Origin: Alphaproteobacteria bacterium
GTDB taxonomy: Bacteria; Pseudomonadota; Alphaproteobacteria; Acetobacterales; Acetobacteraceae
Reading direction: 5' to 3'
Length of the DNA: 64,000 nucleotides
Assembly: GCA_026400815.1 (NCBI GenBank)
Contig: JAPLOI010000022.1
Coordinates: forward strand, 1-64,000
Shown: piece by piece, positions 32,576 through 39,613 of the stretch
Layout: every line of letters begins with the position of its first letter
How positions within the stretch are numbered: position 1 is the first letter of the stretch
Made by a program: the position numbers and the translations under genes
Notes under the pieces: generated by a model
Told to the model about the DNA's origin: nothing
The model's input: the letters and a program-made list of their open reading frames with translations, nothing else
The model's database searches: none

Positions 32576-32630
32576 GGGCGGGCCTTTCGTGTCACCGCGC
32601 CGTCATATCATCCCCTGCGCGGCCGGCAAC

Positions 32631-33824
32631 TCATCCACGCCGTGGGCGGCGATATTCCGCGATGTTGCTGCCGATGGCGCCCAGCAGCATCAGGGCGCCC
32701 ATGGGCCGGGCGGTGCCGTCGCTGAAGGCGCCCACCAGGGCGGCGGCGATGGCGCCCAGGCCGAACTGCATCGTGCCCATCAGCGCGCTGGCGCTGCCGG
32801 CATGGGCGGCGTGGCGCTGCAGCGCGCCCACCACGGCGTTGGGGGTGGTGAAGCCCTGGGACGACATGGAGAAGAACGCGCACACCGCCAGCGGCAGCCA
32901 GCCACCCCAGCTTGGGCTGCCCGGCGTGCCGGTCAGCGCGATGGCCAGCATGGCGAAGGTGGCGGCCAGGAACACCTTGGTGGAAAGCCAGCTCACCTTT
33001 TCCGCCCCGAAGCGCAGCACCAGGCTGGGGTTCACCTGCGTGGCGGCGATGAAGCCGGCGGCGCACACGCCGAACAGCGCGCCATAGAAGCTGGGCGGCA
33101 GGCCGAATTGCTGCACGAAGACCTGCGGCGAGCCGGCGAGGTAGCTGAACATGCCGAACATCGCGAACCCGCCCATCAGCGCATGGGTGATGAAGCCCCG
33201 CTCCGTCAGGATATGGCGGTAGCGGGAGAGCAGGGCGTAGGGGCCGAGCTTCACCCGCGCCGAGCGCGGCAGGGTTTCCGGCAGCACGGTCCAGGCGATC
33301 AGCGCGCAGAACAGGCCGTAGCCGCCGCACACCCAGAAGATCACCCGCCAGCCGCCAAAGCCCAGCAGCAGCCCGCCGAGGGAGGGGGCCAGGATGGGCC
33401 CGGCGCCCATCACCAGCATCAGCTTGCTCATCACGCGGGCGGCGGCGTGGCCCTCTGCCATGTCCCGCACGATGGCACGCGGGATCACCATGCCGGCCGC
33501 ACCCCCGAAGGCGGAGAGCATGCGGAAGAAGGAGAGGGTGGGAATGTCGCTGGCCAGGGCGCAGCCGGCGCAGGCGAGCGAAAACAGCAGCGTGCCGACG
33601 ATCAGCGGGCGGCGGCGGCCGAAGCGGTCGGACAATGTGCCCTGCGTCATCTGCCCCACGCACAGCCCGGCGAACCAGGCGGAGAGGGTGAGCTGGGCGG
33701 CGCCGGGCGCGGCACCGAAATCGGCCTCGATCGCGTCGAAGGCCGGCAGGTACATGTCGGTGGCAAGGGGGCCGACGGCGGTCAGCAGGCCCAGGAGGAA
33801 GGGCAACCAGGCGGGGAAGGTCAT
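32631..33824 (-). CDS. MFS exporter of the Bcr/CflA multidrug family
   Basis: 397 residues with about twelve membrane segments. GPLATDMYLPAFDAIEADF in segment 1, GQMTQGTLSDRFGRRRPL in loop 2-3 and the RMLSAFGGAAGMVIPRAIVRD segment are diagnostic of the DHA1 Bcr/CflA group. Members export drugs such as bicyclomycin or chloramphenicol, or small metabolites. It is transcribed in the same direction as the amidotransferase-like gene, with 55 bases between them. Confidence 0.88.
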   Translation of the reverse strand: MTFPAWLPFLLGLLTAVGPLATDMYLPAFDAIEADFGAAPGAAQLTLSAWFAGLCVGQMTQGTLSDRFGRRRPLIVGTLLFSLACAGCALASDIPTLSFFRMLSAFGGAAGMVIPRAIVRDMAEGHAAARVMSKLMLVMGAGPILAPSLGGLLLGFGGWRVIFWVCGGYGLFCALIAWTVLPETLPRSARVKLGPYALLSRYRHILTERGFITHALMGGFAMFGMFSYLAGSPQVFVQQFGLPPSFYGALFGVCAAGFIAATQVNPSLVLRFGAEKVSWLSTKVFLAATFAMLAIALTGTPGSPSWGGWLPLAVCAFFSMSSQGFTTPNAVVGALQRHAAHAGSASALMGTMQFGLGAIAAALVGAFSDGTARPMGALMLLGAIGSNIAEYRRPRRG

Positions 33825-34012
33825 GCAGGGCAGGATGGCAGGCTTTGCTGCACCTGCGAAGGCAACAAATGCTGCGGCTGCGAACGCGCCATGCGCGCCA
33901 TGCGCGCCATGCGGTGCGCCATGCCCCGCGCCATTCGGCGCGTCGTTCGCGGCGCGTGGCGCGCAGAGGCGGCGATTCTAAGCCATTGATATCATATTGT
34001 TAGTTTGTTTTA
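33825..34012. repeat. Low-complexity GCGC/CATG repeats then AT-rich tract
   Basis: From about 33888 to 33965 short units based on GCGCCAT and CATGCGC repeat imperfectly, with overlapping palindromes. From 33985 composition turns abruptly AT-rich and leads into the promoter at 34013. No coding frame is supported. Confidence 0.5.
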
Positions 34013-34041
34013 TTGACACATTCTCCGATCCGTGCTATCTG
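34013..34041 (+). promoter_or_regulatory. Strong sigma-70-type promoter with no recognised gene behind it
   Basis: TTGACA at 34013-34018, a 17-base spacer, then TATCTG at 34036-34041. In the alphaproteobacterial form this is ATTGAC/CTATCT, close to CTTGAC/CTATAT. An AT-rich stretch (33990-34012) sits upstream like an UP element. Downstream there is no recognisable gene on the plus strand, only a 31-codon frame at 34131-34226 and a hairpin near 34192-34225. Confidence 0.6.
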
Positions 34042-34046
34042 GGACG

Positions 34047-34226
34047 CAGGCACCGTGGTTGATCCCCTAGACTCACCGCCGCGCCTTTTAGGCGGCCCCT
34101 GGCCGGCGGAATGGCGCCGCGGTGCTGTCGATGTCATCAACGTACGTACAAGGGAATGGCGCGTCATTCGCGGGGCCTCCGTCGCGCCATGCATCATTCT
34201 TCCTTTCCCCTCCGGGGGAAGAATGA
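34047..34226 (+). ncRNA. Candidate small RNA or leader transcript
   Basis: Predicted only from the promoter at 34013 and a hairpin (about 34192-34225) whose outer arms TCATTCTTCC and GGAAGAATGA pair over 10 bp. A stem-loop CCGCC/GGCGG lies near 34077-34095. A short frame starting at 34131 (31 codons, beginning MSSTYVQGNGA) could be a peptide. It could also be the leader of a gene lost by deletion. Confidence 0.3.
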
Positions 34227-34246
34227 CGCAAGGCGCGCCGGCCCGA

Positions 34247-35245
34247 TCAGCCAGGCAGCGTCTCGGCCGCGAAGAAGCGGCGGGGGTTCTCATCCAGCAT
34301 CAGGGCGATGTCCGCCTGCGTCACGCCGCGGGCATGGAGCATCGGGATGAAATCGGTGAACATGTAGCTGTACGGCGGCGGCCACTTCCCCAGCGGGCGC
34401 AGCCGGTCCATCTCGGCCTGCTCGGCGGCACCCACCTGGCGCTGGTACTTGCCGAGCCAGCCGCAATGGCGGTCCTGGCTCATCATCACCTGCTTGGCGA
34501 AGCCGTCGCGCACCAGCTTGGCCAGATTGTCGGCGCGCGTCTCGTCCGGCATCAGGCGCAAAATGCCGATGCGGTCGAAGCCGATATAGCTGCCGCCATC
34601 CACCACGCGGCGATGATAGGCCGGGTCCGCATTGCCGCAGCAATGGCCAATGAGGCAGCGATGCGCCCCCACGCCGCCATCGGCGAACAGCCGCTGCTGC
34701 TCCGGCCCGCCCACGCCATCCTGCGTGTGGGTGATGATCGGCACGCCGGTGGCGCGCTGAGCGAGGCAGGCCGCCGCCAGGAACTTCTTTTCCAATTCGG
34801 TGATGTCAGGCGCCCCCGTCGCCACCTTGATCGCGCCGGCCTTGATGCCCGTGCTGCCGATCCCCTGGGTGATCTCCCGCACATACAGCTCCGCGATCTC
34901 ATCCACCGTGCGCGCGCGCCAATAGGGCGGCAGGCCCAGCTCCTCGAAATAGAAGCCCGTGGTGCACACCACATGCACGCCGGATTTCTCGCTGATCTCC
35001 TTCATCATCGTCACGTCCCGCCCCAACTCGATCGGGCAGGGATCCACAAAGCTGCGCACGCCATGCACCTCGCGCAACTCCACCAAACGCGTCACGGCCT
35101 CCGCAATGAAAGCCGGCCGGTCCAGCACCGCCAGCGGGTCATACTCCGCACCCGCAAACGCAATGAACAAATGCTCGTGCATCAAGGTGCGCCCCAACGC
35201 ACCGACGGGAATCGGCCCCGTGACAGTGTTCACCATGGTTGCCAT
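34247..35245 (-). CDS. Phosphotriesterase-like (PTE family) amidohydrolase
   Basis: 332 residues from the ATG at 35245, with GGAGAA nearby. The binuclear metal site of the family can be read: H23 and H25 (LMHEHLF), probable bridging carbamylated lysine K140 (AGAIKVAT), H173 (IITHTQDG), H201 (IGHCCGN) and D258 (SQDRH). Family members hydrolyse organophosphates, lactones or sugar-phosphate lactones. The natural substrate cannot be told, though lactonase activity is commonest. It may use a lactone, which would fit the Baeyer-Villiger-type enzyme elsewhere in the window only loosely. Confidence 0.88.
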   Translation of the reverse strand: MATMVNTVTGPIPVGALGRTLMHEHLFIAFAGAEYDPLAVLDRPAFIAEAVTRLVELREVHGVRSFVDPCPIELGRDVTMMKEISEKSGVHVVCTTGFYFEELGLPPYWRARTVDEIAELYVREITQGIGSTGIKAGAIKVATGAPDITELEKKFLAAACLAQRATGVPIITHTQDGVGGPEQQRLFADGGVGAHRCLIGHCCGNADPAYHRRVVDGGSYIGFDRIGILRLMPDETRADNLAKLVRDGFAKQVMMSQDRHCGWLGKYQRQVGAAEQAEMDRLRPLGKWPPPYSYMFTDFIPMLHARGVTQADIALMLDENPRRFFAAETLPG

Positions 35246-35310
35246 CGGCCCGTTCTCCCCTGTGCCCGCATAGCCTGCCCGAGATCGGCAGCGGCGGGAA
35301 CGGGGAGGGA

Positions 35311-35395
35311 GACAGCAAGGCCAGGGCTCTGCCCTGGACCCGCTGGGGCCTGAGGCCCCAGACCCCTCGACCTTTTCCGCCTGCGGCGGGAGGCG
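35311..35395. repeat. GC-rich nested palindromes, family 2, copy 3
   Basis: Palindromes at 35321-35337 (6-bp arms) and 35343-35361 (9-bp arms around one base), followed by CCGCCTGCGGCGGG. It is nearly identical in parts to 25691-25770. Its right end joins directly onto an IS481-type transposase fragment. Confidence 0.75.
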
Positions 35396-35525
35396 TCGTC
35401 GATGGCGACATGGAGGTAGTCCCACCCAGTACCGCGCTTGCTGCTCTGGCCGGTGCGGTCGCCCGTGATGCGTTGGCCGATGCCGTCGATGCGGCCGAGC
35501 TTCTTGATGTCGAGATAGCGGCACA
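35390..35525 (-). pseudogene. Fragment of an IS481-family transposase (integrase core)
   Basis: About 45 residues on the minus strand read LDIKKLGRIDGIGQRITGDR and then GWDYLHVAIDDASR. This is the start of the DDE integrase core of IS481-type transposases, with the first catalytic aspartate in HLD replaced by context YLDIKK and the second in VAIDDASR. The frame is cut at both sides; at its downstream end it passes straight into palindromic repeat sequence. It is a dead remnant marking the left edge of the glycan island. Confidence 0.7.
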
Positions 35526-35589
35526 TCGAGTGAGTCCGGAGCCTAGCTTCCGGCCGACAACGGAACCGGGTGCTCAGCAGCCGGGCCTC

Positions 35590-35735
35590 GTCCGAACGCT
35601 GGTCCTGGTCCTGGTCCTGGCGGACATCGCGCAGCCCGACCTGCGGGACATCATGGACGCGCTGCCCGCGCTGCATCCGGCCCGGCGCGTCGTCTTCCTG
35701 AAGGGCACCCAGATGGGCGCTTGCCTGTCCATCGA
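35590..35735 (+). pseudogene. Fragment resembling phage terminase large subunit (GpA type)
   Basis: A plus-strand frame reads QPDLRDIMDALPALHPARRV and continues VFLKGTQMGA. This closely resembles the region before and including the Walker A-like motif of GpA-type terminases (EIMD...P..RVVFMKGAQ.G). Similarity stops after GTQMGA, and no other phage gene is present. I read it as a scrap of a lost prophage. Confidence 0.5.
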
Positions 35736-35807
35736 TACGATGTTCGGCGAGCGAGGCGAGCGCCGTCATGCCACTGGTGTGCCGCTATGTCTCAACCAGC
35801 CCCATCA

Positions 35808-36470
35808 TCATCCCCCTGCAGGGATCGCGCGCAGCATATGCTGGGTGGCTTCCGTCTGCGGATCGCGATGGCGCGTCGGGTTTCCGAACCGGGCCAGGGT
35901 CCCGAGATCTACGGCGTGGAGGCCATGGCGCCGGAATGCCGCATCATAGAAAGCCATGCTGCGCCAGACGAGGGGAAAGCCCTGCCACGCGCCGTCTGGC
36001 CGGTCCCCCAGGTTTACGTTCGCGAGGAATTGGCCAACCGGGTGAAGATGCCGCCGCACGCAGGCCAGGGCGGCATCCAGCGTGTCGTCGTCCATGTGAA
36101 TCAGTACTGAGAAGGCCCAAACGACGTCGAACCGATGCGGCAGTGCCAGCCGGCGCAGATCGTCATGGCACAGCAGCACGGGCGACTTGGCCGCCAGGCC
36201 ATGGTCGTCGCATTCGCGCCGCGCTTCGGTGATGACATGCGGCCGCACGTCTACGCCCGTATAGTGACCGGCCTGCAGATAATCGATGAGCGGGATACCC
36301 CCCCGCAGCGTCCCGCAGCCGAGATCCAGGAGCCGGTGCCCTGGCTGCAGCCCTGCGTCACGAAGGAAACGAAACTGGAATGTATGCTTTTCGTGCCATA
36401 GCGCCCGCGGGCCGACGAGCGCATGCCGGTCGGCGGCCTGGGGCGCTGGGCCAGGTTCGTGTCCGGTCAC
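35808..36470 (-). CDS. SAM-dependent methyltransferase
   Basis: 220 residues if it starts at the GTG at 36470; the frame is open upstream to 36662 without family similarity. Motif I is LLDLGCGTLRGGI, the acidic end of strand 2 is YTGVDVRP, and FDVVWAFSVLIHM is motif II. The target is unknown, but the neighbours are glycosyltransferase and sulfotransferase genes. A 33-codon frame starting MCNQASIANTPTGQE in another register stops exactly at this start (GTGA). This suggests either translational coupling or a frameshift that has split the true N-terminus. Confidence 0.75.
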   Translation of the reverse strand: MTGHEPGPAPQAADRHALVGPRALWHEKHTFQFRFLRDAGLQPGHRLLDLGCGTLRGGIPLIDYLQAGHYTGVDVRPHVITEARRECDDHGLAAKSPVLLCHDDLRRLALPHRFDVVWAFSVLIHMDDDTLDAALACVRRHLHPVGQFLANVNLGDRPDGAWQGFPLVWRSMAFYDAAFRRHGLHAVDLGTLARFGNPTRHRDPQTEATQHMLRAIPAGG

Positions 36471-36802
36471 GTGATGCCGCCATTCCCGCGCGCCGATTCT
36501 GCGCCCCTGGACAGATGGGCGAGCTCCTGGCCGGTTGGCGTGTTGGCGATGCTCGCCTGGTTGCACATGGCTGCTCTCTCCTCGCGCCGCGGGAGCCCTC
36601 CTCCAGCATGCCTTCGGCTCGCACCAAGCCCGCGCCGGCAGGGCGCAACAATTACCCCCCACCGGCGCTCCGGGTCAAAATGGCCGGGCCGCGCCTCGCC
36701 CCCAGGGCGGCTTGGTGCTAGGTTGGGTGGCGAGGATCTGAGCAGGCTTGCCACGCCGGCCCGCGGACCGGTCCATTCATCCCCCAAGGTCATGCCGACA
36801 TC

Positions 36803-37738
36803 ATGGAGATGCTCTTCATCCGGCACCGGGAGGGATTGACCGGCGGGCACCTTAAAGTCCGCGACTACATCGAACACACCCATGCGTCCGGGCTTTACCG
36901 CCCGGTGCTGTACCTGTCAGGCGAATCCGCCCCCGCCCTCCACGATGCCGACCTGTTCGACCGCCTGCCCTGCCGGCGCAGCCCGCGGTTGCGGCCGGCC
37001 GAGGCGTATTTCGTCGCCGGCGATGACTGGCGCCAGCTGGACGAGGCCGGGCTCGATCCGGCAGGCTGCCACGTGATCAACCTGGTCCAGGGCTTCCGCC
37101 ACCTGACACCAGGCTCCTTCCTGCGCGCCTGTCTCAGCCGCCCGGCAACCCGGATCTGTGTCAGCAATGCACTGGCCGATGCCATCAGGCCGCTTGCGAA
37201 CGGCTCGGTCCATGTGGCGCCCACCGCCATCGCGCGGCCGCCTATGCCGGCTCGCGCCGGCGGCTCGACCGATGTCTTCATCGCCGGGCTGAAGGACCCG
37301 CCGCTTGCCCGAGCCATTGCTGCTGCGCTGGGCGATACCGTGCATGTGGATGTGGCAACGGCGGCCATTCCTCGTGGCGAATATCTTGCGCGCATAGCCC
37401 AGGCGCATGTGGCGGTACTGCTGCCGCTACCGCGCGAGGGTTTTTTCCTGCCGCCGTTGGAGGCGATGCATCTGGGTGTGGCGGCTGTCACCTGCGACTG
37501 CCTGGGCGGGCGCGACCATTGTATCGACGGCATGAACTGCCTGGTGGTCCAACGAGATCCGGCCGCTCTCGCTTCCGCTGCCCGGCGGCTGCTGGCCGAT
37601 CCCGTGTTGCGGAGCGCCCTGCGGGCGGGGGGCGCGGCGACGGTGGCCTGTCGAAGTCTCGCGCGGGAGCGCGACCACTACCGCCACATCCTGCAGACCT
37701 TGGCGCCGCCCTGGCAGTGCCCCTCAAGGCCGGTATAG
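36803..37738 (+). CDS. Glycosyltransferase, GT4-like
   Basis: 311 residues. The N-terminal half is short, with LYLSGESAPALHDADLF. The C-terminal half carries PREGFFLPPLEAMHLGVAAV, the E-x7-E nucleotide-sugar motif of GT-B retaining enzymes (family GT4), near residue 212. HCIDGMNCLVV follows. The donor and acceptor are unknown. First plus-strand gene of the island, followed by sulfotransferase genes, so it probably builds the glycan they modify. Confidence 0.82.
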   Translation: MEMLFIRHREGLTGGHLKVRDYIEHTHASGLYRPVLYLSGESAPALHDADLFDRLPCRRSPRLRPAEAYFVAGDDWRQLDEAGLDPAGCHVINLVQGFRHLTPGSFLRACLSRPATRICVSNALADAIRPLANGSVHVAPTAIARPPMPARAGGSTDVFIAGLKDPPLARAIAAALGDTVHVDVATAAIPRGEYLARIAQAHVAVLLPLPREGFFLPPLEAMHLGVAAVTCDCLGGRDHCIDGMNCLVVQRDPAALASAARRLLADPVLRSALRAGGAATVACRSLARERDHYRHILQTLAPPWQCPSRPV

Positions 37739-37768
37739 TCGCCACCGCGGGAGGAGACGGTACGCTTC

Positions 37769-38668
37769 ATGACGACTGTGCTGCTTACAGGCATGCCGCG
37801 ATCAGGCACGACACTGGCCTGCGCACTGTTGAACGAGCACCCCGATACCGTGGCGCTGGCGGAGCCGATCGAAATGGCGTTGCATGGCGTCCGGCAGCGC
37901 GCGCTCGCCGACATCGATGCCTTCCTCACCATGACGCGCCAGGGGCTGCTGCGCGATGGCACCGCCCCCTCCAAACACCGGGGCGGCGTGGTGCCGGACA
38001 ACGTGGTGGAAGCGGACCACGCGCCGCATGGCCATCTGCGGCCATCCCTGGTTCAGCATGGCTTGATCCATCCCGGCAAGGCGCTCTCCCGGGATTTTCG
38101 GCTGGTGGTCAAGCACCCCGCGCTCTTCACCGCCCTGGCGCGCGACCTTGCCCGCCGCTACCCGCTATACGCCATCATCCGCGACCCACTTGCGGTGCTG
38201 GCGTCCTGGCAGACTGTCGATATCAACATCAATCGCGGCGAGTTGCCGATCGCCGAGGCCTTCGCCCCCCGCCTTGCCGCCAGTATGGCCATCGCGCGGA
38301 CGACGCTGGAACGCCAGGTTATCGCCATGGACTGGCAGCTTCGCACCTATCTGGCGCTGCCCGCCGGCCGTGTGATCCGGTACGAGGACATGCTGGCGGA
38401 CCCCGCCGCATCGCTGGCCCAGATTTCGGGTGTTGTGCATGCGCCGTCGCGTCCCCGCCAGCCCTATGATGCGAGGACGCGCTACGCCTCGGTGCCGCTG
38501 CGGCCGCTGGCGCGCGCCCTGCGTCCCCTCCTCCCGCTGGTCCGGGTATTCTACCCGGACTTCGCCACGACGCTCGCTATTGCCGAGGACGAAGGCGGGG
38601 ATACCATCGCGCCATCGGCGCTGCCCGCGTTGCGGCCCGCGCAACGCCATGGCGGGGCACCAGCGTGA
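37769..38668 (+). CDS. Sulfotransferase
   Basis: 299 residues. The 5'-phosphosulfate-binding loop LLTGMPRSGTTLACALL is at about residues 5-21 and the 3'-phosphate site YAIIRDPLAVLAS near 133-145. It would transfer sulfate from PAPS to a carbohydrate or lipid. It overlaps the next sulfotransferase by four bases (GTGA), so the two are made together. The C-terminal 60 residues are less conserved in style. Confidence 0.85.
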   Translation: MTTVLLTGMPRSGTTLACALLNEHPDTVALAEPIEMALHGVRQRALADIDAFLTMTRQGLLRDGTAPSKHRGGVVPDNVVEADHAPHGHLRPSLVQHGLIHPGKALSRDFRLVVKHPALFTALARDLARRYPLYAIIRDPLAVLASWQTVDININRGELPIAEAFAPRLAASMAIARTTLERQVIAMDWQLRTYLALPAGRVIRYEDMLADPAASLAQISGVVHAPSRPRQPYDARTRYASVPLRPLARALRPLLPLVRVFYPDFATTLAIAEDEGGDTIAPSALPALRPAQRHGGAPA

Positions 38669-39474
38669 TGCTGGGGCAGGGCATCGGCAATCGGTGCGTG
38701 ATCCTGGTGATGGGCGTCCACCGTAGCGGCACCTCGGCGCTGACGGGCGCACTGGCCAGGACCGGCGCCAGGCTGCCCCGCGACCTGCTGATGCCCCAGC
38801 CCGACAACAGGGACGGCTTCTTCGAATCGGAACGCATCGTCAGCCTGCACGATGAAGTACTGGCCGCCGCGCAGAGTGCTTGGGATGATGCGGGGGGCTG
38901 GACGGAGGCGCAGCGGGACATCATCCGGGAAAGCCGGTTCCGGCACCGTCTGTGGACCCTGCTGCGGCAGGACCTGCCGGGTCCAGGCCCCTTGCTGATC
39001 AAGGATCCACGGCTGTGCCGGCTGCTGCCGCTGTGGGATGACTTGGCGGCCGAACGCGGGCTCGACCTGCGCCATGTGCTGGCGATCCGCCATCCGGCGG
39101 AGGTCGCCGCGTCGCTGGCCGTGCGCAACGGCATGCCGCCACCTGCGGCGCTGCGGCTCTGGCTGCGCAGCTACCTGGACGCCGAACGCCATACGCGCGG
39201 ACGATTCCGTATCGCCACCAGTTACGATGTGCTGCTGCGGGAGAAGTCGCGCTTTGTGCTGCCGCTGGCACGATCCCTCGGCCTGGCCCGCGCGGCATCG
39301 CCGCGCACCATGGCGCTGGAAGTGGATGCCCTGCTGCGCGACGATCGCCGGCACCATCATGCGGCGTCCCCCGACGATCGGCCGGGCACGGTGATGGCGC
39401 TGTACGAATGGCTGCTGAACGGACTGCAGCCCGAAGCCTTTCCGGCGGCGGCGCTGGGCGAAGCGGCCTGCTGA
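38665..39474 (+). CDS. Second sulfotransferase-like protein
   Basis: 269 residues from GTG at 38665 (ATG at 38668 also possible). VILVMGVHRSGTSALTGAL is the PAPS 5'-phosphosulfate loop (residues 12-30). IKDPRLCRLLPLW and LAIRHPAEVAASL match the rest of the binding site of the large bacterial sulfotransferase group that also contains the motif HRSGTS. Distinct in sequence from the upstream sulfotransferase, so the two probably modify different positions. Confidence 0.84.
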   Translation: MMLGQGIGNRCVILVMGVHRSGTSALTGALARTGARLPRDLLMPQPDNRDGFFESERIVSLHDEVLAAAQSAWDDAGGWTEAQRDIIRESRFRHRLWTLLRQDLPGPGPLLIKDPRLCRLLPLWDDLAAERGLDLRHVLAIRHPAEVAASLAVRNGMPPPAALRLWLRSYLDAERHTRGRFRIATSYDVLLREKSRFVLPLARSLGLARAASPRTMALEVDALLRDDRRHHHAASPDDRPGTVMALYEWLLNGLQPEAFPAAALGEAAC

Positions 39475-39613
39475 CTGGCGTGGCGAGGGTCGTTCCGGCG
39501 CCTCGGCGCGCCATGCCGGTGGATCACGATTTTTGTGCTTTCCTCCGTCAACACCTAAACTGCCCGGTTAGGCGGATGTGGAGGCCATGAAGCATGTGTA
39601 GCCAGCGCTGGAC
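39475..39613. other. Short intergenic gap before the giant glycosyltransferase
   Basis: Contains an ATG at 39587 whose frame closes after four codons, then the GTG used for the next gene. No promoter could be identified with confidence. Confidence 0.3.

Noticed and set aside
33888-33965. GCGCCAT repeats as a recombination or replication origin signal
   Set aside because: The units are irregular and GC-rich with no DnaA boxes or integrase gene nearby; treated as low-complexity sequence.
36895-37533. Minus-strand frame opposite the GT4-like glycosyltransferase
   Set aside because: Serine/arginine-rich shadow frame; the plus strand has the glycosyltransferase motif and proper gene context.
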